Counted from the stretch's first letter, positions 43,382-51,924 are shown. The stretch is DNA of 64,000 nt from CAZENU01 sp965117035 (GCA_965117035.1 OZ220748.1:744001-808000); one strand, 5' to 3'. Numbers and translations: made by a program. Notes: generated from the sequence alone by a model not told the origin.

Positions 43382-44032
43382 CTACGGTAAGCCCCGCATC
43401 GACTCTTGGCGATACTGGAACAGTACGTCGTCGATTTCTTCCGTGAGGTAATAACGGAGCCACTCAGAGACGAACCACAAGGCATCATCAGTCAACGCCT
43501 GAAGCGTCGGGTGAAGATGGGTCTCCTCAATCGTCTGTACTCTATCGAGGCGAGCGAACCCCTCTCGTAGTCGGAGCTGTGGCTGTACCGGGAAATATAT
43601 CCACCACGGGTATTCTTGCGCCCTTATCCGACGGCGGAACTCCTCGGAATCGTCCGCGTGGAAGGTGTACAGTGGCAGACACACCAGTCCACGTTCGGTC
43701 AGCCTGCCTTCGCCCAATGACCAATAGTCGTTCTTCTGAGACACTACGACGGCCGGCCGTCGCTTGACCCTGTTGACTAACAGAGCCTCGTCGTTCTGAA
43801 GCCTCAGTTCGTGTACCGGCGGATGATCGAATGGCGACGAATCTTCCGGCTCGTGCGTCGACATCGCATACACGTTCAAGCTTTCGTCGCGCGGATGGTA
43901 TGACCTCAGAGAGACGCTCTGCAGGTGCGACGACAGATAACCGACCGGGGCCCAACATATCTGCCCGCGGCTAAGTTGTCTCGCTTCAATCTGGTTGACT
44001 TGCCTGTAGAATTCGCCTACGAGTTCAACCAC
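43382..44032 (-). CDS. Candidate toxin paired with Panacea antitoxin (MazF/PemK-like, enlarged)
   Basis: A 216-residue protein I do not find a certain family for. The order of its motifs recalls MazF/PemK: RGQICWAPV (like RGDIYWVDL), KRRPAVVVSQKN (like RPAVVLS), LVCLPLYTF, then FARLDRVQTIEETHL (like the DQIRTV strand), and a C-terminal helix. It is about twice the size of MazF, with an insertion between the first two motifs (about 40-85). If this is right it is an RNA-cutting toxin. It overlaps the Panacea gene by 8 bp and lies downstream of it, as expected for an antitoxin-first pair. GC content is lower than that of the neighbours. Confidence 0.6.
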   Translation of the reverse strand: MVELVGEFYRQVNQIEARQLSRGQICWAPVGYLSSHLQSVSLRSYHPRDESLNVYAMSTHEPEDSSPFDHPPVHELRLQNDEALLVNRVKRRPAVVVSQKNDYWSLGEGRLTERGLVCLPLYTFHADDSEEFRRRIRAQEYPWWIYFPVQPQLRLREGFARLDRVQTIEETHLHPTLQALTDDALWFVSEWLRYYLTEEIDDVLFQYRQESMRGLP

Positions 44033-44759
44033 TGACTTCGTTGTCCCTATCTCCCCGCAGCCGCTCTTTCACTTGGTCCGAAACGCCTACCACACCTGTA
44101 GGGGCACCGTGGGCCTCGCGTGCCGTCATGCGAGCGAGTCCTGCTCGATAGACGCCGTCGAATCTAGGAGCAGGATCCAGCAGTCGGCGCTTGCGTCCGG
44201 TTCTGGCCTCTTGGAATCGGAGCTTGTACTCATCAACGCGGTCGTCAGCCATCGGTGGGCTGTGAACTGCGGCCATTCTAGGACGTTGACGTGGAATCGC
44301 CGAGAAGTCTAGTATCTCCCCTCGTTCAGCATGCCTCATCGGCTCGGTAAAGAAATACACATGGTTCAGCAGCGGATTGAGATCCTCCTCTCCCCACTCT
44401 CTGATAACTCTGTCCACAAGGCGTAATTCGGCCGCTGAGGAGACGTACGCCCCCAGTCGGGGACGCAAGCGTTGATTCGGGCGGAACACAGTGGCCGTGT
44501 GCCCGGTGCCAATGGTGACTGAGTCCTGAGGGATGTCCAACTCGAGAGCTCTCAGCGCATCTTCGATTTCCGGCGCGTAAGGGCCGTAGTGGTAAAAGCG
44601 CCACTTCAATCCCGTAATCGTCGCACCTCGCCTACGGTAGTTCTCGACGTCGACGAGATAGAGGAGCTTTATGAGCTTGGTCTTGCCAAAACCTACATTC
44701 ATGTCGGTAAGTTCGGTGATGATGTGAGAGATCAGGTGGCGCAAGAGGTGAACGGTCAT
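44025..44759 (-). CDS. Panacea-domain antitoxin (DUF4065/SocA-like)
   Basis: A 244-residue protein. Residues 1-110 carry the Panacea (DUF4065) domain: GFGKTKLIKLLYLVDVENYR, then GLKWRFYHYGPYAPEI. This domain is known as an antitoxin module that pairs with many unrelated toxins, and it is related to the proteolysis adaptor SocA. The C-terminal half (about 150-244) is basic and low in structure and may bind the partner or DNA. It is upstream of, and overlaps, the MazF-like gene. Lower GC than the flanks suggests recent arrival. Confidence 0.85.
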   Translation of the reverse strand: MTVHLLRHLISHIITELTDMNVGFGKTKLIKLLYLVDVENYRRRGATITGLKWRFYHYGPYAPEIEDALRALELDIPQDSVTIGTGHTATVFRPNQRLRPRLGAYVSSAAELRLVDRVIREWGEEDLNPLLNHVYFFTEPMRHAERGEILDFSAIPRQRPRMAAVHSPPMADDRVDEYKLRFQEARTGRKRRLLDPAPRFDGVYRAGLARMTAREAHGAPTGVVGVSDQVKERLRGDRDNEVSG

Positions 44760-44845
44760 ACAGGCTTGTCCTCCATAGCTGCATCATAACCCATACGGAG
44801 TCGTACACGTAGCGAGTAGATCCCCTCGGTTGCGGTGATGTGGCG

Positions 44846-45667
44846 CTACCGGTTGCCTATGAGCATTCCCGGCTGGCAGGTCCGGCAGTAGCTGGTGATG
44901 CGCCGGTTGGCGGTGAGCTCGCTGATCCTTGTCCCGCAGCGTGGGCAGGGCTCGCCGCCGCGGTTGTGCACCTTCAGGAAGTCGCGCGGCTTGAGGTGTA
45001 TGTCGTCGCCGATGCGCTCCCGCACCTGGCCGACGGCGGCCTCCACGACGGCGCGGGCCTGCTCGCGGACGCGGCGCAGCTCCTCATCCGACATCGCGGT
45101 GCGCTTGCGGAACGGGTATATCCCCGCCTCGAACAGGATCTCGTCCGCGTAGGCGTTGCCGATGCCGGACAGGACGCGGCCCCGCGTCAGCACTCCCTTG
45201 ATCTCCCCTCTGAACGGAGCGATGCGCTCCCGAAACTCCTCGAACGTCACGGGGCTGAGAACGTCGGGGCCCATGTCGCCTAGCTGCGGCACCTCGGAGA
45301 GCTGTTGCGGGCTGACGTAGTAGACGCGGCCCATCTGCTTCTGGTCGACGTAGCGCAGCTCCTTGCCGTCCTCGAGCAGCAGCACGAAGAACGTGCGCTT
45401 GAATCTGCGGCGGGACGGCGGGCAGTGCTGCAGCCCGCCGGCGAGCATCGGGTTGATGACGAGCAGGCGCTCTCCCGAGAATTCCAGCATCAGGAACTTG
45501 CCGCGGCGCTCGACGCCCTCCAGCCTGCGCCCGCCCAGGTTGGACAGGTCGGCCGCCAGCGCGCGCACCACTCCCGGACGCGTCTCAGCGGCGGACAGCA
45601 CCCGCTGGCCCACAACGCGCTCGCGCAGGATGTCCTTGATCACCTCTAGCTCTGGAGCTTCCGGCAT
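44846..45667 (-). CDS. mutM: Fpg/Nei family DNA glycosylase
   Basis: A 273-residue protein. The N-terminal PEAPELEVI keeps the catalytic Pro and Glu (usual PELPEVE). RRGKFLMLE holds the beta-turn Lys, GNAYADEIL the helix-two-turn-helix Asn, and the C-terminus a zinc finger CPRCGTRI...YCRTC. It removes oxidised bases from DNA and cuts the strand. The start is ATG 45667; the longer frame upstream crosses the divergent promoter region. No change in the catalytic residues is seen. Confidence 0.93.
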   Translation of the reverse strand: MPEAPELEVIKDILRERVVGQRVLSAAETRPGVVRALAADLSNLGGRRLEGVERRGKFLMLEFSGERLLVINPMLAGGLQHCPPSRRRFKRTFFVLLLEDGKELRYVDQKQMGRVYYVSPQQLSEVPQLGDMGPDVLSPVTFEEFRERIAPFRGEIKGVLTRGRVLSGIGNAYADEILFEAGIYPFRKRTAMSDEELRRVREQARAVVEAAVGQVRERIGDDIHLKPRDFLKVHNRGGEPCPRCGTRISELTANRRITSYCRTCQPGMLIGNR

Positions 45668-45790
45668 TTTCCTGAACCGGTTGTGACGGCCTCGCCCGCC
45701 GCGATTGTATAGGAGCGCCACCGCTCGTGGACGCCTGGGATATAATCGCCGCGTTCCGGGCACAGTCGCCCGCCCGCACGGAGGAGTGTC

Positions 45791-46747
45791 ATGACCACCA
45801 CCGTCAGAACAGGCAGCGGCAGCTACACCTACGAGTTCGTGGAGGGCTGGGAGAAGCTGCCACCGGGCTACTCCTGGACGGACGCCGCGGCGGTCGCCGT
45901 CGACTCCAACGACGACGTCTACGTCTTCAACCGCGGCGACCATCCGATGATCGTCTTCGACCGCGACGGCAACTTCCTCCGCTCCTGGGGCGAGGGGGTG
46001 TTCAGCCGGGCCCACGGACTCACTATGGCGCCCGACGGCACCCTGTTCTGCACCGACGACGGAGACCACACCGTGCGCCAGTGCACCACGGACGGCCGCG
46101 TGTTGATGACGATCGGGACTGCGGGGAAGCCGGCGGCGTACCAGTGCGGCGACCCGTTCAACCGCTGCACGGACGTCGCGCTGGACCCGGCTACGGGAGA
46201 CCTGTACGTCTCCGACGGCTACGGCAACTCACGCGTCCACAAGTACTCTCCCGACGGCCGGCTGCTGTTCTCCTGGGGACAGCCGGGGACCGATCCGGGC
46301 GAGTTCAACATCGTCCACAACATCGCGACCGACAAGAACGGCTACGTCTACGTTGCCGACAGGGAGAACCACCGGGTGCAGATATTCGACTCGAACGGGC
46401 GCTTCGAGACCCAGTGGGTCAACATGCACCGCCCGTGCACGGTCTACATCTCTGACGACCAGGACGTGTACGTGGGAGAGCTGGGCGCGGGGATGAACGT
46501 GAACAGGGACATGCCGAACATCGGGCCGCGGATTTCGGTGTTCGAAACGACGGGCCGGAGGAAGGCCCGCATCGGCGACCTGGGCTACGGCACGGGGCCG
46601 GGGCAGTTCTGCGCCCCGCACGGCATCTGCGTCGACTCGCGCGGGGACATCTACGTCGGCGAGGTTGCGTACACCAACGCCACCAACTGGGGCGACGAGT
46701 CGGCGGACGGCATCCGCAGCTTCCAGAAGCTGGTCAAGGTGAGCTGA
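45791..46747 (+). CDS. NHL-repeat beta-propeller protein (PAL-like)
   Basis: A 318-residue propeller with about six NHL blades of the pattern DVYVFNRGDHPMIVFDRDG, each with a D-G-N or D-G-R turn. It has no signal peptide. The closest known group is the peptidyl-alpha-hydroxyglycine alpha-amidating lyase-like family, whose members outside animals have unknown roles. The related proteins at 58149 and 63455 share the same general fold but not close sequence. It has GGAGGAG before the ATG. Confidence 0.85.
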   Translation: MTTTVRTGSGSYTYEFVEGWEKLPPGYSWTDAAAVAVDSNDDVYVFNRGDHPMIVFDRDGNFLRSWGEGVFSRAHGLTMAPDGTLFCTDDGDHTVRQCTTDGRVLMTIGTAGKPAAYQCGDPFNRCTDVALDPATGDLYVSDGYGNSRVHKYSPDGRLLFSWGQPGTDPGEFNIVHNIATDKNGYVYVADRENHRVQIFDSNGRFETQWVNMHRPCTVYISDDQDVYVGELGAGMNVNRDMPNIGPRISVFETTGRRKARIGDLGYGTGPGQFCAPHGICVDSRGDIYVGEVAYTNATNWGDESADGIRSFQKLVKVS

Positions 46748-46794
46748 GCAACCGGTATCGATACGCGCCCGCCCAAAGCGGCGGGCCTGCTCAG
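46744..46794. terminator. Nested stem-loop after the NHL gene
   Basis: GCCCGCC (46767-46773) pairs with GGCGGGC (46780-46786), and outside it CTGAGCA (46744-46750) pairs with TGCTCAG (46788-46794). It lies between convergent genes. There is no T tract, so termination is a guess. Confidence 0.4.
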
Positions 46795-46848
46795 GGTGAG
46801 CGGGTTGTGTGTCCCGTCAACCCCGAACAGTCACGAGCACCGGGCTTC

Positions 46849-47073
46849 TCATCTCTGGTCTTCGCGGCAGCGCGCGCAGACGAACCGATCGCCCTGTTCG
46901 ACGGCGACGCCCCGCGCTACGTTGCGCTTCCGGCCGCAAGCGCGGCACGTGGCCGGCTCGAGCGGCGCGTTTCCGGGCCTTGACGGCTCGCTGCCGTGGC
47001 CGCGGAACCCCCGGTAGTCCGGATCGAGCCGCTTCATCGCCTCGTAGCGCTCGCGGTCTCTGCGGCGACTCAT
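46849..47073 (-). CDS. Small zinc-ribbon protein
   Basis: A 74-residue basic protein. The N-terminus (MSRRRDRERYEAMKRLD) is charged and helical; the C-terminus is a zinc ribbon, TCRACGRKRNVARG...VCARC. It lies 45 bp after rplL on the same strand and may share its transcript. I do not know the family; such small ribbons often bind RNA or RNA polymerase. Confidence 0.7.
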   Translation of the reverse strand: MSRRRDRERYEAMKRLDPDYRGFRGHGSEPSRPGNAPLEPATCRACGRKRNVARGVAVEQGDRFVCARCREDQR

Positions 47074-47118
47074 GGACGCACCGCCGGAACGTGAGGAAGG
47101 ATGGCTGGAGGCCGGAGC

Positions 47119-47496
47119 CTACTCGACCCCGACTACTGCTCCCGCCTCTTCGAGCGCCGTCTTGGCCTCGTCGGCGTCGTCCCTGCCGATGCCTTCCTTG
47201 ACGGTCGCGGGGGCGCTCTCGACCAGCTCCTTGGCCTCCTTGAGGCCAAGTGTCGTCATGGACCGGACGGCCTTGATCACGTTGATCTTGTTGGGGCCGA
47301 TCTCCTTGAGGACGACGTTGAACTCGGTCTGCTCCTCCTCCTCGGGCGCGTCGGCTACGGCCGCCGCGGGGCCTGCGGCCACCGCGACCGGCGCCGCGGC
47401 GCTCACGCCAAACGTCTCCTCGAGGGCCTTGACCAGCTCGGCCAGGTCGATGGCCGACATTCCCTTGACTGCCTCTACGATCTCTTCGTTGTTCAT
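47119..47496 (-). CDS. rplL: Ribosomal protein L7/L12
   Basis: A 125-residue protein of the standard length. The N-terminal dimer domain (IVEAVKGMSAIDLAELVKAL) and Ala-rich hinge (about 34-52) lead to the C-terminal domain with EFNVVLKEIGPNKINVIKAV and GLKEAKELVESAP. It recruits translation factors to the ribosome as multiple copies on L10. It follows rplJ by 39 bp in the usual order. Confidence 0.98.
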   Translation of the reverse strand: MNNEEIVEAVKGMSAIDLAELVKALEETFGVSAAAPVAVAAGPAAAVADAPEEEEQTEFNVVLKEIGPNKINVIKAVRSMTTLGLKEAKELVESAPATVKEGIGRDDADEAKTALEEAGAVVGVE

Positions 47497-47535
47497 GTTC
47501 GCTCCTTCGGCTTTCTGCGTTCTGTCGGGGTGTCG

Positions 47536-48069
47536 CTATGCTTCGGACGGCGCTTCGGACGCCTCGGACGCCTGGTGCAGCACGTTGACCAGTCCCGCGA
47601 GCGGCGCGTTGAGCGCGCTGGCCAGGCGCGTGATCGGGGACTGCAGCTGCGCCATGAGGCGCGCGATCAGCTCCTCGCGGGAGGGCAGCACGGCCAGCGC
47701 TGACACCTCCTCGGGAGTCAGCTGCCGGTCGCCCAGGACGGCGCCCCTGATCTTCAGCGGAGAGCGGCTCGCCCGAATGTACTCGACCATCGCCTTGGCC
47801 GGCGCCACCGGATCGTCGAAGCCGAACGCGATCCCCGTGGGCCCCTGGACGATATCCTTCACCAACGGCTTGCCGGCCTGGTCCGCGGCAATATAGGTCA
47901 GGCGATTCTTGACCACGTGGAACTCGACGGCCTGCTCGCGAAGCGCCCGTCTCAGCGCCGTCATGTCCGTCACGCCCAGGCCCGTGTAGTCGGCCGAAAT
48001 CGCGACCGTGGACCCCTCCAGGAGTCGCCGGATCTCCGCAACCGTTTCTCGTTTCTTCTCAGTCGGCAA
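47536..48069 (-). CDS. rplJ: Ribosomal protein L10
   Basis: A 177-residue L10: KRETVAEIRRLLEGSTVAIS, DYTGLGVTDMTALRRALRE, FHVVKNRLTYIA and a C-terminal helix for L7/L12 binding. The start is TTG 48069, with GAGGTGATC upstream. L10 with L7/L12 represses its own mRNA through the leader found just upstream. The last residues (ASEASEAPSEA) are a low-complexity tail. Confidence 0.97.
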   Translation of the reverse strand: MPTEKKRETVAEIRRLLEGSTVAISADYTGLGVTDMTALRRALREQAVEFHVVKNRLTYIAADQAGKPLVKDIVQGPTGIAFGFDDPVAPAKAMVEYIRASRSPLKIRGAVLGDRQLTPEEVSALAVLPSREELIARLMAQLQSPITRLASALNAPLAGLVNVLHQASEASEAPSEA

Positions 48070-48082
48070 CAGATCACCTCGC

Positions 48083-48216
48083 TACAAAAAAAGACCCTGA
48101 GCCGCGCAGGCCCAGGGCTTCGGGCGCCGAACTACGCGGCGCCTGTATCCACGAGCCTCGGCGGGCCGGAAGTTTAACCCCCGCGAGGGGGACCCACTGT
48201 CTGCGGCTGTCTCTTG
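48083..48216 (-). ncRNA. L10 leader with transcription attenuator
   Basis: The rplA-rplJ gap holds an L10-leader-like RNA. From 5' to 3' it has CAGACAGTGGG, a CCCCC-TCGC-GGGGG hairpin (48178-48191), TTAAACTTCCGGCCCGCCGAGG as the L10-binding core, a GGCGCCG hairpin (48123-48143) and finally a terminator: CCCTGGGCC-TGCGC-GGCTCAGGG (48095-48117) followed by TCTTTTTTT. The last part would stop transcription when L10 is in excess. Confidence 0.8.
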
Positions 48217-48927
48217 CTATTCTACAGTCAGGGCCGACATGCTGGCAATGTCCATGCGCACGCTCGGCCCCATTGTGCTCGTCAAGAACGCTGTCCTGAT
48301 GAACTGACCCTTCACACCGCCCGGCCTGGCCCGGAGGATATCCTCGACGAGCGCGGCCAGGTTGGTGACAAGCTGGTCTTCCGTGAAGCTGGCCTTGCCG
48401 ATCGGCACGTGCACCAGCCCTTCGCGGTCGAGCCGGTACTCGACCCGGCCCATCTTCGCCTCTCTGACCGCCGCGGCCACTCCGTCGGGCGGGACGACCG
48501 TGCCGGTCCGCGGGCTCGGCATCAGGCCCCGGCGGCCCAGGATCCGACCCAGGCGCCCTACCCGGCTCATCATGTCGGGCGTCGCTATCGACACGTCGAA
48601 CTCGGTCCAGCCGCCCTCGATCTGCTTGACCAGATCGTCGGAGCCCACGAAGTCCGCCCCGGCCTCCTCGGCCGCGAGCTGCGCCTCGCCCTCGGTGAAC
48701 ACGAGCACGCGCACGACCTTGCCGGCGCCGTGCGGGAGGATCGTCACCCCCCTCACCTGCTGGTCTGCGTGTCGCGGGTCCGCGCCCGTCCGGAGGTGTA
48801 GCTCCACCGTCTCGTCGAAGCTGGCCGTGGCGGCCTGCTTGACTATGGAGACTGCCTCATCCGGGCGGTACTCGCGCTCGGGCTCGATCAGCGCCTCACC
48901 CTCGCGATATCGTTTTCCTCTGCTCAT
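48217..48927 (-). CDS. rplA: Ribosomal protein L1
   Basis: A 236-residue L1 with SIVKQAATASFDETVELHLR, the RNA-binding signature region GILGRRGLMPSP in the form GRILGRRGLMPSPRTGTV, and KGQFIRTAFLTSTMGPSVRMD near the end. It forms the L1 stalk at the ribosome exit site and often represses its own operon. It starts 12 bp after rplK. Confidence 0.97.
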   Translation of the reverse strand: MSRGKRYREGEALIEPEREYRPDEAVSIVKQAATASFDETVELHLRTGADPRHADQQVRGVTILPHGAGKVVRVLVFTEGEAQLAAEEAGADFVGSDDLVKQIEGGWTEFDVSIATPDMMSRVGRLGRILGRRGLMPSPRTGTVVPPDGVAAAVREAKMGRVEYRLDREGLVHVPIGKASFTEDQLVTNLAALVEDILRARPGGVKGQFIRTAFLTSTMGPSVRMDIASMSALTVE

Positions 48928-48939
48928 TCGCTGTCTCCG

Positions 48940-49362
48940 CTACTCGACCGTGATGCCCATGCTCCGGGCCGTGCCCGCCACGATCTTCATCGCGCCTTCG
49001 ACGTCGGCCGCGTTCAGATCGCGCATCTTCTGCTCCGCGATCTCCCTGATCGCCGCCTCCGGGACGCTGGCGACCTTTTCGGCCTTGGGGCTGCCGCTGG
49101 CCTTCTCTATTCCCGCGGCCTGCTTGAGCAGCGCCGACGTAGGAGGCGTCTTGACCTCGAACGAGAACGAGCGGTCCTCGTACACCGTCAGCAGTACCGG
49201 CACGATCGTCCCCATCTGGGACGACGTGCGCTCGTTGTACTCCTTGACGAACGCCATGATGTTGACGCCGTACTGGCCCAACGCGGGCCCGACGGGCGGC
49301 GCGGGAGTCGCCTTGCCCGCCTCGATCTGTAACTTGATTATGGTGCTGACCTTCTTGGCCAC
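48940..49362 (-). CDS. rplK: Ribosomal protein L11
   Basis: A 140-residue L11: VSTIIKLQIEAGKATPAPPV, PALGQYGVNIMAFVKEYN and MRDLNAADVEGAMKIVAGTA near the end. It forms the GTPase-associated centre with 23S rRNA. It follows nusG by 12 bp in the standard order. Confidence 0.98.
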   Translation of the reverse strand: MAKKVSTIIKLQIEAGKATPAPPVGPALGQYGVNIMAFVKEYNERTSSQMGTIVPVLLTVYEDRSFSFEVKTPPTSALLKQAAGIEKASGSPKAEKVASVPEAAIREIAEQKMRDLNAADVEGAMKIVAGTARSMGITVE

Positions 49363-49374
49363 GCTGCCCTCCGA

Positions 49375-49935
49375 CTAGGTCTTTTCGATCTGCAGGAAGT
49401 CGAGCTCGACCGGCGTCTCTCGTCCGAAGAACGACACGAGCACCTTGACCTTGGCCCGGTCGGGATACACTTCGTCGACGGCCCCCATGAAGTCCACGAA
49501 AGGCCCGTCCTTGATGCGGACGGTCTGCCCGATCTCGAAGCCCACCCTGACGCGGGGCTTGGAGGACTGCATCTGGTTCATGATCGCCTCGACCTCGGAC
49601 TCCTCCAGCGGGACCGGCTTGGGGCGGCCCTCGTGTTCGTCCTCCGCCGAAACGAAGCCCGTAACCCCCGGCGTATTGCGGACGACGTACCAGCTCTCGT
49701 CGTCCATCTTCATCTGCACGATCAGGTAGCCGGGAAACACGCGGCGCGGTACGCTCTTGCGCCGTCCGTCCTTGATCTCGACCTCGTCCTCCGTGGGCAC
49801 GATAACCTGGAAGATGCGGTCCTTGACGTCCATCGTTTCGACGCGAAGCTCTAGGTTCTTCTTGACGCGCTCTTCCTGGCTGGAGTAGGTGTGGACGATG
49901 TACCAGCGCGCCTCGGTGTCGCCATTCTGCGTCAT
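49375..49935 (-). CDS. nusG: Transcription termination/antitermination factor NusG
   Basis: A 186-residue NusG. The NGN domain begins WYIVHTYSSQEERVKKNLE and has VFPGYLIVQM; the C-terminal KOW domain begins FEIGQTVRIKDGPFVDFMG. It links RNA polymerase to the ribosome and Rho. Its ATG overlaps the end of secE by four bases. Confidence 0.97.
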   Translation of the reverse strand: MTQNGDTEARWYIVHTYSSQEERVKKNLELRVETMDVKDRIFQVIVPTEDEVEIKDGRRKSVPRRVFPGYLIVQMKMDDESWYVVRNTPGVTGFVSAEDEHEGRPKPVPLEESEVEAIMNQMQSSKPRVRVGFEIGQTVRIKDGPFVDFMGAVDEVYPDRAKVKVLVSFFGRETPVELDFLQIEKT

Positions 49936-50177
49936 GAGAGGTTCACGCCCAGGATCAGGTCCATCAGCCTGGAGAAGCCGAGGTCGATCACGCCCAGTAT
50001 GACGCCGACCGCCGCGGCGACGGCGATGACCATGATCGAAAGGCGCACCGTCTCCTGGCGCGAAGGCCAGGTGACGCGGCGCAGCTCGGCAAACGCCTCA
50101 CCAAAGTAACGGAACGAGAAGGCCCGCCGAGCCGCCTCGGGACTGACGCGACTTGGCGAGCTGGAGCTTCTGGCCAT
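49932..50177 (-). CDS. secE: Preprotein translocase subunit SecE
   Basis: An 81-residue protein. The amphipathic region FGEAFAELRRVTWPSRQETV precedes one transmembrane helix (about 51-72), the short single-helix form of SecE found in most bacteria. It clamps SecY in the membrane. It starts five bases after rpmG and overlaps nusG. Confidence 0.95.
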   Translation of the reverse strand: MARSSSSPSRVSPEAARRAFSFRYFGEAFAELRRVTWPSRQETVRLSIMVIAVAAAVGVILGVIDLGFSRLMDLILGVNLS

Positions 50178-50182
50178 CGGAG

Positions 50183-50350
50183 CTAGCGGACCTCTCGGTG
50201 CGTCTTATGGGACCGGCACCTGGGGCAGAACTTGTTCAGCTCCAGGCGGTCGGGGTCGTTCCGCCGGTTCTTGCTGGACGAATACGTCCGCTCCCGGCAG
50301 TCGACGCAGCCGAGCGTGATGAGCTGGCGGGCATCGCCCTTGCGTGCCAT
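50183..50350 (-). CDS. rpmG: Ribosomal protein L33
   Basis: A 55-residue L33 (MARKGDARQLITLGCVDC...). It is of the zinc-binding type, with C15, C18, C42 and C45 (CVDC, CPRC). It has the typical TYSSSKNRRNDPDRLELNKF middle. It lies in the standard place between tuf and secE. There is no tRNA-Trp between rpmG and secE, unlike some genomes. Confidence 0.95.
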   Translation of the reverse strand: MARKGDARQLITLGCVDCRERTYSSSKNRRNDPDRLELNKFCPRCRSHKTHREVR

Positions 50351-50353
50351 CGG

Positions 50354-51553
50354 TTACTTGATCACCTGCGTGATCACGCCGGAGCCGACGGTGCGGCCGC
50401 CCTCGCGTACGGCGAAGCGCAGCTGGTCGTCCATCGCTACCGGGGTCATCAGCTTGACCGTCATCTCGATGTTGTCGCCGGGCATGACCATCTCGACGCC
50501 ATCGGGCAGCTCGATCTCGCCCGTCACGTCGGTCGTGCGGATGTAGAACTGCGGCTTGTAGCCGCTGAAGAACGGCGTGTGACGGCCGCCCTCCTCCTTC
50601 GTCAGCACGTAGACCTGGGCCTGCGCCTCGCTGTGCGGCAATATGCTGCCCGGGTCCGCGATGACCTGACCCCGCTCAACGTCGCCGCGCTCCACACCTC
50701 TCAGCAGGACGCCAACGGCGTCTCCCGGCTCGCCCTCGTCGAGGGTCTTGCGGAACATCTCGACGCCGGTGACCACGGTCGAAGTGGTTTCCTTGATGCC
50801 GACGATCTCGACCGTCTGCCCGGTCTGCACCATGCCCTGCTCGACGCGGCCCGTCACGACCGTGCCGCGGCCCTTGATGCTGAACACGTCCTCGACAGGC
50901 ATGATCAGCGGCAGCTCTCGCGGGCGCTCGGGGACGTCGATATAGGAGTCGACCGCGTCCATGAGCTCCCAGATGCCCTTGCCCCACTCGGACTCCCTCG
51001 ACGTGTCCTCGGCCTCGAGGGCGTTGAGCGCGCTGACCCGGATGATCGGAATGTCGTCGCCGGGGAAGTCGTACTCGCTCAGCAGCTCGCGGAGCTCCAG
51101 CTCGACGAGCTCCAGCAGCTCCTCGTCGTCCATCGCGTCGACCTTGTTCAGCGCGACGACGATGTTGGGGACCTGCACCTGGCGGGCCAGCAGGATGTGC
51201 TCGCGCGTCTGCGGCATCGGCCCGTCCGGCGCGCTGACGACCAGGATCGCGCCGTCCATCTGCGCGGCCCCGGTGATCATGTTCTTGATGTAGTCGGCGT
51301 GCCCGGGGCAGTCGACGTGGGCGTAGTGTCTGCCCTCGGTCTGGTACTCGACGTGCTGGATCGCGATCGTGACGCCGCGCTCTTTCTCCTCGGGCGCGTT
51401 GTCGATCGAGTCGAACGGACGGAAATCGGCCAGACCCGCGTTCGCGAGCGTCTTGGTGATCGCCGCCGTCAGCGTCGTCTTGCCGTGGTCGACGTGACCG
51501 ATCGTGCCTACGTTTACGTGCGGTTTGTCTCTAACGAACTTCTCTCTCGCCAT
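50354..51553 (-). CDS. tuf: Elongation factor Tu
   Basis: A 399-residue EF-Tu. The G motifs are GHVDHGKTT, DCPGHADY, NKVDAMDD and RVSALNALE; the second and third domains are complete (VEDVFSIKGRGTVVTGRVE, FFSGYKPQFYIRTTDV). It carries aminoacyl-tRNA to the ribosome. It is cotranscribed after three tRNA genes, as in the classical tRNA-tufB operon. Confidence 0.98.
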   Translation of the reverse strand: MAREKFVRDKPHVNVGTIGHVDHGKTTLTAAITKTLANAGLADFRPFDSIDNAPEEKERGVTIAIQHVEYQTEGRHYAHVDCPGHADYIKNMITGAAQMDGAILVVSAPDGPMPQTREHILLARQVQVPNIVVALNKVDAMDDEELLELVELELRELLSEYDFPGDDIPIIRVSALNALEAEDTSRESEWGKGIWELMDAVDSYIDVPERPRELPLIMPVEDVFSIKGRGTVVTGRVEQGMVQTGQTVEIVGIKETTSTVVTGVEMFRKTLDEGEPGDAVGVLLRGVERGDVERGQVIADPGSILPHSEAQAQVYVLTKEEGGRHTPFFSGYKPQFYIRTTDVTGEIELPDGVEMVMPGDNIEMTVKLMTPVAMDDQLRFAVREGGRTVGSGVITQVIK

Positions 51554-51575
51554 TGGTCCCCTCGTTATTGGTCTA

Positions 51576-51648
51576 AGCCCACAAGCAGAGTCGAACTGCT
51601 GACCTCGTTCTTACCAAGAACGCGCTCTACCGCCTGAGCTATGTGGGC
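51576..51648 (-). tRNA. tRNA-Thr (GGT)
   Basis: A 73-nt cloverleaf: acceptor GCCCACA/TGTGGGC, D arm GCTC...GAGC, anticodon loop TTGGTAA in a CGTTC/GAACG stem (anticodon GGU) and T arm AGCAG-TTCGACT-CTGCT. CCA is not encoded. Confidence 0.95.
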
Positions 51649-51680
51649 CCGAGTGTTTTTGTTGCCTTCCGTTTGCCTGG

Positions 51681-51765
51681 TGGAGGGGGTAGGATTCGAA
51701 CCTACGTAGCCCTTCCGGGCGCCAGATTTACAGTCTGGTGGTATTAACCACTCACCCACCCCTCC
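51681..51765 (-). tRNA. tRNA-Tyr (GTA)
   Basis: An 85-nt class II tRNA with a long variable arm (CCCGGAAGGGC...). Acceptor GGAGGGG/CCCCTCC; the anticodon loop CTGTAAA gives GUA; T arm GTAGG-TTCGAAT-CCTAC. Confidence 0.95.
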
Positions 51766-51851
51766 AATTTGGGCGCAAGCCAGTTTAGCATAGCGGTTTT
51801 GCCGAATCCAAGGCCGAATCGCGTTGCCCGCGCGGCCGGGAGAGGACGAGC

Positions 51852-51924
51852 AGCCCCAGAGGGGACTCGAACCCACTAACCTGCCGATTACAAATCGGCT
51901 GCGCTGCCATTGCGCCACTGGGGC
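51852..51924 (-). tRNA. tRNA-Thr (TGT)
   Basis: A 73-nt cloverleaf: acceptor GCCCCAG/CTGGGGC, anticodon stem GCCGA/TCGGC with loop TTTGTAA (anticodon UGU), T loop TTCGAGT. First of the three tRNAs in the transcript. Confidence 0.95.

Noticed and set aside
43240..43488. 82-codon minus-strand frame beyond the MazF-like gene
   Set aside because: Its first half overlaps the MazF-like gene in another frame; the rest (NLHRVDELVAAGYL) looks mildly protein-like but has no start or family.
50177..50183. tRNA-Trp between rpmG and secE, as in some genomes
   Set aside because: The gap is only five bases; no tRNA fits.
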